In this document: positions 1 to 8,271 of the stretch, piece by piece | Layout: each line of letters starts with the position of its first letter | Numbering within the stretch: position 1 is the stretch's first letter | Assembly: GCA_017656295.1 (NCBI GenBank) | Contig: JACDOC010000003.1 | Span: 174,968-238,967, forward strand | Reading direction: 5' to 3' | Source of the DNA: Bacillus sp. (in: firmicutes) | GTDB lineage: Bacteria > Bacillota > Bacilli > Bacillales > JACDOC01 | Length of the DNA stretch: 64,000 bases | Program-made: the position numbers and the translations under genes | Notes under the pieces: generated by a model | Database searches by the model: none | What the model was told of the DNA's origin: nothing | Seen by the model: the letters and a program-made list of their open reading frames with translations, nothing else

Positions 1-888
1 TCCTTGACCGGTTTGATGATAAAAGTTTTCAAAGTAATAACTTTCTTTAATAAATTCATTTAAGAATGGCGTAATTTCCTGGCCATTCACAGTGTTATTA
101 ATAACAAAGCTTTGTGTGGACTCTAACGTAACAATAATTAAGTTTTTTCCTTTGGCAATACCAAATAATTCATCATTCGGTTTCGCATAATTGGCCTTCA
201 CGTAGTTTTCAATTTCTACTAAATTACTTCCATCCGCAAGGGCTCGTTGCGCAGAAGACTTAGATTGAAGATAAATATCATATAAGTGATAGTTGTATGT
301 TCCAATATTTTTGACCAAGATTTCACGGTCAAACGTACGCGTTAACAACTCTGGTCGTTCTGTTTCAGCTAAGCCAAGGTTGAAGAACATAACAGCAATT
401 GTAAATAGGAAATAAGCTCTTCTTTTAACTTTTGTAAATGAAGCCAATTCGACAAGCGTAGGAAACCATTTCACAATAACCAATAATAAGATAACATCTG
501 TAAAGTAAAAAATATCCGTTACCTCTAATAATTCAGTAACACTACCACTTTTTCCTAAGTCAGCAAAGTTGCTTGTTTGAAATAGAACAGGTAACGTCAA
601 GAAATCGTTAAAAAATCGATAAAACGCTGCGTTTGCGTATAATACAAACGAAACGATAAAGCTCGTTATTAAAATGTAGAGAACTCGTCTTTTTTCACTT
701 TGGAAAAACAGGCTGAGTCCGAAAATAAACAATAAAAAGCTTAACGGGTTGATAAACAAGATAAACTCTTGCATTGCATTTTCAATCGTTATATCAAAGC
801 TAGTTTTATAGACAATGTACGTTTTTAACCATAGGAGTATCGTTGCTAAGGTAACCAGTGATATCCTAGGTAGTTTCACATTCTTCAT
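1..888 (-). CDS. Lipoteichoic acid synthase family protein (LtaS/YqgS type), 3' part outside window
   Basis: The first 296 codons are present and the frame runs off the left edge without a stop. The protein starts with about five hydrophobic segments (roughly residues 10-30, 40-62, 68-90, 125-142, 155-175), then an extracellular domain with LESTQSF (residues 255-261). Its Glu256 matches the metal-binding Glu of LtaS enzymes. The last residues read FYHQTGQG, so the catalytic Thr of the family GKTSD motif would lie just outside the window. Such enzymes transfer glycerol phosphate from phosphatidylglycerol on the outer membrane face. Start ATG at 888 follows TAGGAGG. The position next to glcK matches B. 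subtilis yqgS, but synthase versus primase subtype cannot be decided here. Confidence 0.88.
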   Translation of the reverse strand, partial: MKNVKLPRISLVTLATILLWLKTYIVYKTSFDITIENAMQEFILFINPLSFLLFIFGLSLFFQSEKRRVLYILITSFIVSFVLYANAAFYRFFNDFLTLPVLFQTSNFADLGKSGSVTELLEVTDIFYFTDVILLLVIVKWFPTLVELASFTKVKRRAYFLFTIAVMFFNLGLAETERPELLTRTFDREILVKNIGTYNYHLYDIYLQSKSSAQRALADGSNLVEIENYVKANYAKPNDELFGIAKGKNLIIVTLESTQSFVINNTVNGQEITPFLNEFIKESYYFENFYHQTGQG

Positions 889-964
889 CGCGAAAACCTC
901 CTAGTTGGAAAAAATTTCTAAAAACTTACATTTTTTAGGATATTAACTACAACAATCAGTAACT

Positions 965-993
965 ATCTTAATACTTTTTTTACAAAAAATCAA
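965..993 (-). promoter_or_regulatory. Candidate sigma-A promoter of the ltaS-like gene
   Basis: On the minus strand TTGATT is followed by 17 bases and TAAGAT, 77 bases before the ATG. Both hexamers deviate from consensus, so this is a plausible but unproven promoter. Confidence 0.4.
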
Positions 994-1138
994 ACCGTTC
1001 TTTAAAGATTTTAAGTAAAATACTATTTTCAATGGTATTCCTCGACTCATTTTTTTAGACGTACATACCTATAAAAAAGTTTCGGTTTTCGGAAAAAATT
1101 TATGACCGTCATTTTTCACCTAACTACTCATTGGAATG

Positions 1139-1171
1139 AAAAAGAGTTCTCCTACATGGAAAACTCTTTTT
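1139..1171 (-). terminator. Rho-independent terminator after glcK
   Basis: AAAAAGAGTT and AACTCTTTTT form a 10-bp inverted repeat around a 13-base loop, starting 9 bases after the glcK stop. A/T runs on both sides would allow function in either direction. Confidence 0.75.
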
Positions 1172-1179
1172 GGAACCGG

Positions 1180-2148
1180 TTATCGTTGCAAAAGATGTTT
1201 AGCAAGCCATGCCGCTCCAATCACTCCGGCATCATTACCAAGGGTAGCTAGCGCTAATTTGGTAGAGGTGCGAACTGTCGGAAACGCAAACTGATCAAAA
1301 TACGAATTTATCGCCTCAAGAAGCATATTCCCTGCTTTTGACACCCCACCGCCAATCACAATGTATTCCGGATTTAATGAATTTCCTAAATTGGCTAATG
1401 CTAAACCAAGGTAAAAGGCTAGTTGATCAACAGCCTTTTCAGCCAATTCATCTCCTACCTTAGCAGCATCAAATACATCTTTAGCCGTTAACTTGTCTAA
1501 TGATTTTTGGCGTAACGAAGAAGGGGTGTCTTCCTTAGCTAGCAGCTCTTTTGTCATTCTCACAAGACCTGTAGCAGAGGCAACCGTTTCGAGGCACCCA
1601 GTTTTACCGCAGTTGCACAATGCACCACCTTGCGGAATAACGGTAATATGCCCAATTTCACCAGCGGCACCATTGACACCGTGAACAATATGTCCGTTCG
1701 AAATGATCCCACCGCCTACTCCAGTACCAAGCGTTACACAGACGAGCTCTTTCGCTCCATCTCCCGCTCCTTTCCACATTTCCCCAAGAGCGGCACAGTT
1801 AGCATCATTTTCCGCAATGACCGGTAATCCTGTCTCTAGCTCTAACATATCTTTGAGTGGGTACTCGTTTTCCCATCCTAGATTGACAGCTCCAAAAATT
1901 ATCCCGCGTGAAACATCAACAGGACCTGGTGCTCCTAAACCAATACCGAGAAGCATTTCTTTCGAATGGCCGAGCTGTGCTAACATCGTATCAATCGATT
2001 TGGCGATATGAACGATGATGTGCTTTCCTTTGTCAGAAACATCTGTTGGAATTTCCCACTTATGTACAATTTCACCATACCAGTTAAGAAAAGCTATTTT
2101 GGTCGTTGTTCCACCTAAATCGACACCGACTAACCATTTATCTACCAT
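1180..2148 (-). CDS. glcK: ROK-family glucokinase
   Basis: The enzyme phosphorylates cytosolic glucose with ATP. The 322-residue protein has the N-terminal phosphate loop GVDLGGTTTK (8-17), the catalytic Asp in ENDANC (Asp115), the glycine-rich GTGVGGG (141-147), and the ROK zinc motif His167 plus CNCGKTGC (178-185). Length equals that of B. subtilis GlcK. Start ATG has GGGGAG 6 bases upstream. It lies 14 bases after yqgQ, so the two are probably co-transcribed, as in B. subtilis. Confidence 0.96.
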   Translation of the reverse strand: MVDKWLVGVDLGGTTTKIAFLNWYGEIVHKWEIPTDVSDKGKHIIVHIAKSIDTMLAQLGHSKEMLLGIGLGAPGPVDVSRGIIFGAVNLGWENEYPLKDMLELETGLPVIAENDANCAALGEMWKGAGDGAKELVCVTLGTGVGGGIISNGHIVHGVNGAAGEIGHITVIPQGGALCNCGKTGCLETVASATGLVRMTKELLAKEDTPSSLRQKSLDKLTAKDVFDAAKVGDELAEKAVDQLAFYLGLALANLGNSLNPEYIVIGGGVSKAGNMLLEAINSYFDQFAFPTVRTSTKLALATLGNDAGVIGAAWLAKHLLQR

Positions 2149-2162
2149 TTGTTTCTCCCCAC

Positions 2163-2372
2163 TTATTTCGATAATCTCTTTTCCTTTTCTCTCTCTATTT
2201 CTTGTCTTAGTAGAAGCATTGCCGTTTGAAAATGACGAGGCTCAATTAATTGAGACTTAAATAATTCGCATAATTCCTCTTCCATTAATTCTAAATCAGC
2301 TAATCGATCACCAATATAAATAATAGTTCCATATTGTTTTAAAAATTGCTGAATATCGTAGATGCTTTTCAC
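2163..2372 (-). CDS. yqgQ: YqgQ-family small protein (DUF910)
   Basis: This 69-residue, charged, probably helical protein is of unknown function. The sequence (MKSIYDIQQFLKQYG start, ERE-rich end) and its place directly upstream of glcK match the YqgQ family. The start is GTG at 2372, preceded by a GGTGA Shine-Dalgarno. No membrane segment or catalytic motif is visible. Confidence 0.85.
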   Translation of the reverse strand: MKSIYDIQQFLKQYGTIIYIGDRLADLELMEEELCELFKSQLIEPRHFQTAMLLLRQEIEREKEKRLSK

Positions 2373-2487
2373 GATTTCACCAGCTTCCTACATCATTACG
2401 TACATTAGTATAGTGGATGACGGTTCATGTGACAAGAAGCATCCAGTTGTTAATACAAAGTTATTAAAAGTAATCTCACCACTCACC

Positions 2488-3933
2488 TTACCGATCCGGA
2501 TCTTGTGGATGTAGAAACGTAGGCCGACGATTTTTCAACGGAATCGGTGAACGGATAAAGACATCCCGGAACGCACGATAATGAAATGGAATAAATGGCC
2601 ATAAATACGGGATACCGAATGCTTTCATTCGAACTAACAGGAAGATCCATAAAAATGTCCCAATGACAAAACCAATCACCCCGAACGCCGCCGAAGCGAG
2701 CAATAACGCAAGTCGAACTAATCGATTAGCTAAACTCATCTCGTAACTAGGGGTCGCAAACGAACCTATGGCTGCTATAGCTAAATATAAAATAACTTCA
2801 TTCATAAATAATCCTACTTCGACAGCCACTTGGCCAATCATTAAGGCAGCGACTAAACCGAGAGCTGTTGCTAATGAGGAAGGGGTATGAATGGCTGCCA
2901 TTCGGAGCATATCAATCCCTATTTCAATGATAAAAAATTGAACAATCAATGGTAATGCTCCCTCTTCATTCGGACCAATAAAAGATAATGCTTCAGGAAG
3001 CAAGGATTCATTTTCGGCCAACAAATACCAAAATGGTAAAAGAAAAATAGACACCCATACCGCCAAATACCGTACGAGACGTAAATAAGCCCCCACTAAT
3101 GGTTTGTTGCGATATTCTTCGGCATGTTGTAAATGGTGCCAAAAGGTTGTAGGTGTAATCATAACGCTTGGAGACCCATCAACGATAACACAAATATGCC
3201 CTTCAAACAAATGAGCAGCCGCTGTGTCTGGCCGTTCTGTATAGCGAATCACCGGATAAGGGTTCCAATGTCTTCCAGATATATATTCTTCTAATGTTTT
3301 TTCCGCCATTGGCAGACCGTCCGTATCAATCTTTGACAACGATTCCTTTAGTTTGGCCACGGAATCTGGATCCGCGATATCTTCTAAATAACAAATGACG
3401 ACATCGGTTTTAGATCGTCTTCCGATTTGCATATATTCCATGCGTAACGACCGATCACGGACTCTTCTTCTCGTTAAAGCAGTATTAAAAACAATTGTTT
3501 CCACATATCCATCTCTGGACCCTCTTACGACACGTTCAATATCCGGTTCTTCAGGACCTCGTACGGGATACGTTCTAGCATCGATGATAATTATCGGGTC
3601 AATTCCTTCCACAACAAGTGCTGTTGGCCCCGAAAGAACGATGTCTACGACCTCTTCTAAATCGTTGTTCGTTTCTACTTCTACATAGGGAATGTACGTT
3701 TTTAATAATTGATCTAACGGTTTATTCTCTAATTGGTCTTCTCGTAGACTAGACAAATGCTTCATTAAATAATGTAAAATATCGTCTTTTACAAATCCAT
3801 CAACCATAAAAAGGGCCATATTTCGTTCAGCATATACTAAGTCGAGCTTGATTACATCAAAATTTTTGTCTACCGCTAACGTTTTTTCTAAAAAGGTTAC
3901 CTTTTCATCAAAGGAAAGTTTCGTCTCTTCCAA
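2488..3933 (-). CDS. Spore germination protein, GerA/SpoVAF type
   Basis: This GerA-family membrane protein of about 481 residues is closest by eye to SpoVAF. It has an N-terminal soluble domain with LIDARTYP-like and RGSRDGYVETIVFNTALTRRR-type conserved segments, then five or six hydrophobic segments in the last 200 residues (LAVWVSIFLLPFWYLL through IGFVIGTFLWIFLLV), ending HPQDPDR. Such proteins sit in the spore inner membrane and take part in the germinant response and dipicolinate release. The longest frame begins at 4005, but GAGGTG lies 6 bases before TTG 3933, whereas the in-frame ATG 3939 directly abuts that SD. TTG 3933 is therefore the likelier start. No gerB/gerC-like partners or spoVA genes adjoin it. 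Confidence 0.85.
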   Translation of the reverse strand: MEETKLSFDEKVTFLEKTLAVDKNFDVIKLDLVYAERNMALFMVDGFVKDDILHYLMKHLSSLREDQLENKPLDQLLKTYIPYVEVETNNDLEEVVDIVLSGPTALVVEGIDPIIIIDARTYPVRGPEEPDIERVVRGSRDGYVETIVFNTALTRRRVRDRSLRMEYMQIGRRSKTDVVICYLEDIADPDSVAKLKESLSKIDTDGLPMAEKTLEEYISGRHWNPYPVIRYTERPDTAAAHLFEGHICVIVDGSPSVMITPTTFWHHLQHAEEYRNKPLVGAYLRLVRYLAVWVSIFLLPFWYLLAENESLLPEALSFIGPNEEGALPLIVQFFIIEIGIDMLRMAAIHTPSSLATALGLVAALMIGQVAVEVGLFMNEVILYLAIAAIGSFATPSYEMSLANRLVRLALLLASAAFGVIGFVIGTFLWIFLLVRMKAFGIPYLWPFIPFHYRAFRDVFIRSPIPLKNRRPTFLHPQDPDR

Positions 3934-4068
3934 TGTCATCACCTCATACGTACCAAACTCTAGAACCATCATTGACATTGGAAGAAAAAAACATACATTA
4001 AACATAATTTTCCCGACCGCTCATATAATGGAGGTATAGCGGACAAACCTAACGGAGGAAACAATTTT

Positions 4069-4944
4069 ATGAAGCAAAAATATATGATTGTAGCCGTATG
4101 GCTGCTCATATGTTCCTTCATCGTTATTATAAAAACAGAAAAACCAGTACGTGAAAGTATCATCTTTTTCCCAATTAATCAAAACATTCGTTTTCAAACG
4201 GCTAGTACGGTGTTAACGTTAAAAGAAGAAAAACGAAACGATTATTTTCAAGTCGTTTGGAAGATTATGTCGAAGCTACAAGAGGACGCTTATTTACGTC
4301 AAGATATCGGCCTTTTGTATGAAAATGGTAGATTAAAAGGAAAAATGAATGGATGGGAACAAAACACGGATCGAATTGTCGAAAGTATGATTGTATTAGG
4401 ACAGGAGAGCAGCTTATATCAAGCCATTTCATTTCATTATGCCGAAATCCATGACAATCAGACGGATGACATTACGAGTGCCCAAACGATGACAAACGAT
4501 CATTTGTACGTTATTGATTCCAATTTTAGCCCCCTTACTTCATTTCGAGAAGCAAGTAATAACTTAGAAGAGGAATGGGAACACATTTTAGACCATGTTA
4601 CGAAACAGCAATTACAATATACTTGGACGAAAGGGTTACAGATATTTAAGATCAATAGAAGCGATTATATAGAAATTCCGTTAACTTCCTTACACACGTA
4701 CGAACATGAACCCTTCCCATCTTATTCTATTGAAGACACTCAAATCATTATCGGAAACATTTGGGAAGGTTTGTACAAAAACTATTTTCTCGGAATAAAA
4801 ACAAAAGACGGCGTAGTTGATCCGTTAAACAGTATAGTTCCCCTAATTTTGTTCCCTAAAAAAGGGAATCAATTGCTTATTTTAATCGTAACAGGAGATC
4901 AAGAACCCTTTTTACTTAAGCAACAACTTCCCACTTCAAATTAA
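4069..4944 (+). CDS. Unrecognised membrane-anchored or secreted protein, 291 aa
   Basis: I do not recognise this protein. It has one N-terminal hydrophobic segment (about residues 5-22, no lipobox Cys), so it is probably anchored with the rest outside. The remainder is mixed alpha/beta with a hydrophobic C-terminal strand (SIVPLILFPKKGNQLLILIV). Start ATG follows GGAGG by 10 bases. It is transcribed divergently from the germination gene across a 135-base gap and ends in its own terminator. Its neighbour suggests, but does not show, a spore or envelope role. Confidence 0.7.
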   Translation: MKQKYMIVAVWLLICSFIVIIKTEKPVRESIIFFPINQNIRFQTASTVLTLKEEKRNDYFQVVWKIMSKLQEDAYLRQDIGLLYENGRLKGKMNGWEQNTDRIVESMIVLGQESSLYQAISFHYAEIHDNQTDDITSAQTMTNDHLYVIDSNFSPLTSFREASNNLEEEWEHILDHVTKQQLQYTWTKGLQIFKINRSDYIEIPLTSLHTYEHEPFPSYSIEDTQIIIGNIWEGLYKNYFLGIKTKDGVVDPLNSIVPLILFPKKGNQLLILIVTGDQEPFLLKQQLPTSN

Positions 4945-4976
4945 AAATCAAAATATTTAAACTTAAATAGATAGCT

Positions 4977-5017
4977 AAAGGATATTATGTTTAATTTAAA
5001 GCAAATATCCTTTTTTT
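4977..5017 (+). terminator. Terminator after the 291-aa gene
   Basis: AAAGGATAT and ATATCCTTT pair across a 19-base loop and are followed by a T run, 33 bases after the stop. Confidence 0.7.
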
Positions 5018-5069
5018 ATTACTTCTTAAAACCTTAATTGAAATTTACTTGTCAAGTATAAGTACAGAG

Positions 5070-5100
5070 TTACTAAAATAGAGCAATTTTTCGCATACTA
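5070..5100 (+). promoter_or_regulatory. Possible forespore (sigma-G/F-like) promoter
   Basis: CATACTA at 5094-5100 equals the commonly cited sigma-G -10 element. A weak -35 candidate TTACTA lies 18 bases upstream. The following gene begins 27 bases later. This is pattern matching only. Confidence 0.3.
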
Positions 5101-5126
5101 CATCATATGAGTGGGAGGTGAATAGA

Positions 5127-5294
5127 ATGGGTAGCTGGAACAAACAAGCAAGTAGAAATAACAATATCCAACCCAATTTAAAGTTTATCAATGAGGAACA
5201 AGCAGAAAAAAAAGTTCAGTTTAGCGTCCAAAATCAATATGGAATAGAAACAATGATACAAGAAGTAAAAGACGTAAAACCTCCACTGAAATGA
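5127..5294 (+). CDS. Small hydrophilic protein, 55 aa
   Basis: This short gene encodes a 55-residue polar protein, MGSWNKQASRNNN start and VKPPLK end, rich in Asn, Gln and Lys, with no hydrophobic segment. GGGAGG lies 8 bases before the ATG, and a strong terminator follows 6 bases after the stop, which supports a real gene. The possible CATACTA element upstream and the composition hint at a small spore protein. It does not match the Ssp sequences I can recall. Confidence 0.6.
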   Translation: MGSWNKQASRNNNIQPNLKFINEEQAEKKVQFSVQNQYGIETMIQEVKDVKPPLK

Positions 5295-5300
5295 CAATAG

Positions 5301-5334
5301 AAACAGCAATCTGTTTTAGCGGATTGCTGTTTTG
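5301..5334. terminator. Bidirectional terminator between two small convergent genes
   Basis: AAACAGCAATC pairs with GATTGCTGTTT (11 bp). A and T runs flank it on both sides, so it can serve the 55-aa gene and the convergent 61-aa gene. Confidence 0.8.
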
Positions 5335-5364
5335 CATCATTAAAAAGATATATCCAGATGCGTT

Positions 5365-5550
5365 CTATAAATTTTCATTTTGTTGCTTTATCTCATCTTC
5401 ACCAATTATTGCATTTGCTTTTTCTAAATTTTTGTGTTCATCTACGGAGTCTCCTGCGATATTCTTTGGTTCTTCAAGTGGATCGTATGCTTGAATAGTA
5501 ATCTGTTCTTTTTTAGCTGCTGGCGTTAAATAATCTTCAGTCCTTTTCAT
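5365..5550 (-). CDS. Small acidic protein, 61 aa
   Basis: I do not recognise this 61-residue hydrophilic, acidic protein (MKRTEDYLTPAAKKEQ start; many Glu/Asp, no Cys, no membrane segment). AAAGGAG stands 8 bases before the ATG, and the gene converges on a shared terminator. These features support real expression. It may be a soluble, possibly disordered cytoplasmic or spore protein. Confidence 0.6.
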   Translation of the reverse strand: MKRTEDYLTPAAKKEQITIQAYDPLEEPKNIAGDSVDEHKNLEKANAIIGEDEIKQQNENL

Positions 5551-5849
5551 ACATGCAACTCCTTTTATTGAAGGTCTCCGTATTTAGTTTAGCTCAGGCG
5601 GTTCCCTTTTTACTCCCTGTTAGAAGGGGAAAGAAGAGTCTCCGCAAAACCGTTTCCTTTTCACATCGTTACACTCTCTTTACCACGATTTGCTACTTCC
5701 CCCAAAATCGATTTATTTCCACCTCTTAGCCATTATTAATAGCTTTTAGCTGCACATACAAATTAAAGATAAAAGGACATCACATATTACTCCATACGAA
5801 TATGCAATGTACTTAAGAGGCTTTAAAGGCGATTAAAATTTCTTATATA
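5551..5849. other. 299-base intergenic stretch
   Basis: It should contain the promoter of the 61-aa gene and the end of the gluP transcript. I see no convincing reading frame with a Shine-Dalgarno, no RNA gene and no strong terminator hairpin. Confidence 0.5.
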
Positions 5850-7028
5850 TTATGCTAAATAATCTATTTGAAGACCGTACCACATCCCAATGATTATAAG
5901 GGCAATACTTATTACGAAAAATAGAAGTTGTACCCACTGAAAACGTTCCTTTGGTAAATGTACAATTCCTGCTGCTAAAAATCCTCCGATAAGTCCCCCA
6001 ATATGTCCAGCATTATCAACAGCCGGAATGATAAAGCCAATCAGAAGATTTATTCCTAACAACGTCAGTAAGTTAGCTCCCATTGTTCGAAAAAATAAAG
6101 ATGGACGGCGCACACCAAAATAAAGAAGGGCTCCAAAACAACCAAAAATCGCTCCACTAGCACCTGCAGATAACGATGGTGACAAAGCAAAACTAGCGAC
6201 CGTACCAAAAATACCGGAAATGATATAAATCATTAGGAATCGACTATTCCCAAAAATTCGTTCGACGATGGAACCGAAATAATATAAAGCAAGTGAGTTC
6301 ATCAATAAATGAAGTAATCCGATGTGTAAAAACATCGGTGTAATAAGCCGCCACCATTCCCCCTCTTGAATGAGTGGATTAAATTTTGCTCCATACTGTA
6401 TTAACGTTAATGGGTTTTGGCTTCCCCCAGCCCATTCCAACACCATAAACATCATGATTTGAATAACTAAAAAGAAGTAGGTAAAAAGAGGTTTCCCTAC
6501 CGTAAATAAGGCTTTCTCCTCTTTTTCTTGTTTAATGGATGTAAGAATTGTTGCCTGCTGTTTCCACATCACATCTGCCGACGATACTTGGTTAATGGGT
6601 GGAAACGGAAGCGGTTGTTGTAAATGAGCTGCGATTTGATTCCAATTGGCAAATGTATGATCAAGAATAATCGACGTGACCTTTGTTCTAGGTGCCGATT
6701 GTTCTGAATACGGTTTTTCCAATCGAAATTCATAATCATCAACAGGGGGATACATCGAAATGTATATATTTAAAATGTCTAATTCTCGTTTAAATCGTTC
6801 TTTTCGTATTTGTTCACCTCGATATGCGGTTTGCTCTATATCCCTTTTCAACCAATTGCTCCAATCGATATCAAAACGCTGCAATCGAATCAAGGGAAAC
6901 GGCCCTTTTCGATTCCGTTCAAACCATAGCTCTCGCTGGTTTTCAGACAATTTAATTAACCGATAATCTTCTTTATTTACAAGATGAAAAGCGAGGCTCC
7001 AAAATACATAATCTAGTTGAACAATCAA
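5850..7028 (-). CDS. gluP: Rhomboid intramembrane protease GluP/YqgP, without TPR tail
   Basis: This 392-residue membrane protein has a cytosolic N-terminal domain of about 175 residues and a rhomboid core of at least six membrane segments (about 180-385). The catalytic Ser291 lies in GASGAIFG and His342 in NAGHIGG; Asn244 of the HxxxN-type motif is also visible. It cleaves membrane proteins inside the bilayer. B. subtilis GluP is about 507 residues with C-terminal TPR repeats; this one stops right after the core. The start is TTG at 7028, with AGGG 8 bases upstream; an ATG 4 bases earlier is out of frame. Confidence 0.93.
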   Translation of the reverse strand: MIVQLDYVFWSLAFHLVNKEDYRLIKLSENQRELWFERNRKGPFPLIRLQRFDIDWSNWLKRDIEQTAYRGEQIRKERFKRELDILNIYISMYPPVDDYEFRLEKPYSEQSAPRTKVTSIILDHTFANWNQIAAHLQQPLPFPPINQVSSADVMWKQQATILTSIKQEKEEKALFTVGKPLFTYFFLVIQIMMFMVLEWAGGSQNPLTLIQYGAKFNPLIQEGEWWRLITPMFLHIGLLHLLMNSLALYYFGSIVERIFGNSRFLMIYIISGIFGTVASFALSPSLSAGASGAIFGCFGALLYFGVRRPSLFFRTMGANLLTLLGINLLIGFIIPAVDNAGHIGGLIGGFLAAGIVHLPKERFQWVQLLFFVISIALIIIGMWYGLQIDYLA

Positions 7029-7120
7029 TCATCCGTCCCTACCTTCGCCAAATTTTGGGGAATTGTTTATTATTTTCATTTTATCTTACTTTCAACAGAA
7101 TGCCCATTATTTTGATTCAT

Positions 7121-7144
7121 AAAAAAAAGCGGGGTTATCCCCCG
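7121..7144 (-). terminator. Terminator overlapping the yqgO stop codon
   Basis: On the minus strand CGGGG pairs with CCCCG around a 4-base loop and is followed by a run of eight Ts. The loop contains the TAA stop of yqgO. Confidence 0.7.
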
Positions 7145-7320
7145 AATATTGAAACGATGCGTGAACGGAACCAAGGAATGTTCTCAATGACGCGTACAAA
7201 TAGTTTTTGTACCATTAGACTACCTAATAACATATTGACAACACGGTATCGATATCGTTGAATTAGAAAAAAACATAATACTCCAACGAGTATCAACCAA
7301 ATTTTTTTGTCCATCGTCAT
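7135..7320 (-). CDS. yqgO: YqgO-like small membrane protein
   Basis: This 61-residue protein has one N-terminal membrane helix (IWLILVGVLCFFLI, about 7-20) and a basic amphipathic remainder. Size and location between the folate ligase gene and gluP match B. subtilis yqgO. Its function is unknown. The stop codon lies in the loop of the terminator hairpin. Confidence 0.65.
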   Translation of the reverse strand: MTMDKKIWLILVGVLCFFLIQRYRYRVVNMLLGSLMVQKLFVRVIENIPWFRSRIVSIFGG

Positions 7321-7413
7321 CCCTCCTATTTGTAGTGTGTAACATCCTAAGAAATTTATCCTTTTCTCTACATGAAAGGGAATGCGAGGATATCAGAAAA
7401 CAGCCTAGATCTT

Positions 7414-7983
7414 TTATTGTTTGGTACAATTGATGAACTCATGTTCCGTAATTATTTGTTGAACAGGTATATCATGGGGTTCATTCGGAATATGATCAAT
7501 TAGTTGACAAGAAAAAGCTAGTGATACCGTTTTCCCCTGATAGTCTTGTAAGTATCGATCATAATACCCTCCACCAAATCCGATACGATATCCCGATTGG
7601 TGAAAAGCTACTCCCGGGACGATCAGTAAATCGATTTCCTCTTTTCGAACTTCTTCAGTTTCTAAAAGTTTCGGTTCATATAAATCTAAATACACATTTT
7701 CAAGTTGTTTGAATGATTCAATGACGTGAAAATTCATGCTCCGCTCTTTAGGAAAGCATCGAGGGACAACGATACGTTTTCCTTCTTGCCACCCTTTTCG
7801 TATAATTTGCCACGTATCGACTTCTGGACGCCGAGAAATGGTGACACCTATTGTTGAACTATGGTTCCATTCATCGGTTTGAAACAACTTTTGAGAAATT
7901 TCAAATGAGTTTTGTTCATATGTTAGCAGGTCCATAGCAGCTAACCGTCGTAGAATCTGTTGACGCCATTCTTTTTTATTCAT
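7414..7983 (-). CDS. yqgN: 5-formyltetrahydrofolate cyclo-ligase
   Basis: The enzyme converts 5-formyl-THF and ATP to 5,10-methenyl-THF, recycling storage folate in the cytosol. The 189-residue protein has the family hallmark GFGGGYYDRYL in the C-terminal third and the N-terminal MNKKEWRQQILRRL helix that binds nucleotide. The longest frame starts at 7992, but AAGGGG directly abuts that ATG. ATG 7983 is 9 bases away and is the better start. Confidence 0.93.
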   Translation of the reverse strand: MNKKEWRQQILRRLAAMDLLTYEQNSFEISQKLFQTDEWNHSSTIGVTISRRPEVDTWQIIRKGWQEGKRIVVPRCFPKERSMNFHVIESFKQLENVYLDLYEPKLLETEEVRKEEIDLLIVPGVAFHQSGYRIGFGGGYYDRYLQDYQGKTVSLAFSCQLIDHIPNEPHDIPVQQIITEHEFINCTKQ

Positions 7984-8031
7984 GGTGTTCATCCCCTTTG
8001 TTTTACATTTACGAATCGATTTCGTACAAAG

Positions 8032-8059
8032 AAAAAAGCAGCAGGAATGTTCCTACTGC
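8032..8059 (-). terminator. Terminator after rpmG
   Basis: GCAGTAGGAA and its near-complement CCTGCTGC form a stem with one mismatch, followed by six Ts on the minus strand, directly after the rpmG stop. Confidence 0.8.
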
Positions 8060-8209
8060 TTACTTTGTTTCGCGGTGTAAAGTTACGCGCTTTTCACGTG
8101 GGCAATATTTTTTTAGCTCAAGACGGTCTGGATTGTTACGCTTGTTTTTTGTAGAAATATAGTTACGCTCACCGCACTCAGTGCAAGCTAAAGTAATATT
8201 TACACGCAT
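8060..8209 (-). CDS. rpmG: Large ribosomal subunit protein bL33
   Basis: This 49-residue basic protein reads [13 protein letters not shown] at the start and TLHRETK at the end, a standard L33. Cys9 and Cys12 form the first half of a zinc knuckle and Cys36 is present, but the fourth position of the usual second CxxC is Glu (CPRE), so the zinc site looks incomplete. AGGGAAT precedes the ATG. Position upstream of yqgN matches B. subtilis rpmGA. Confidence 0.95.
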   Translation of the reverse strand: MRVNITLACTECGERNYISTKNKRNNPDRLELKKYCPREKRVTLHRETK

Positions 8210-8271
8210 GCTATTCCCTCCAATACTTCATTCACATGTTGTTCATCTTCTCATACGACTTTTCTATCATA

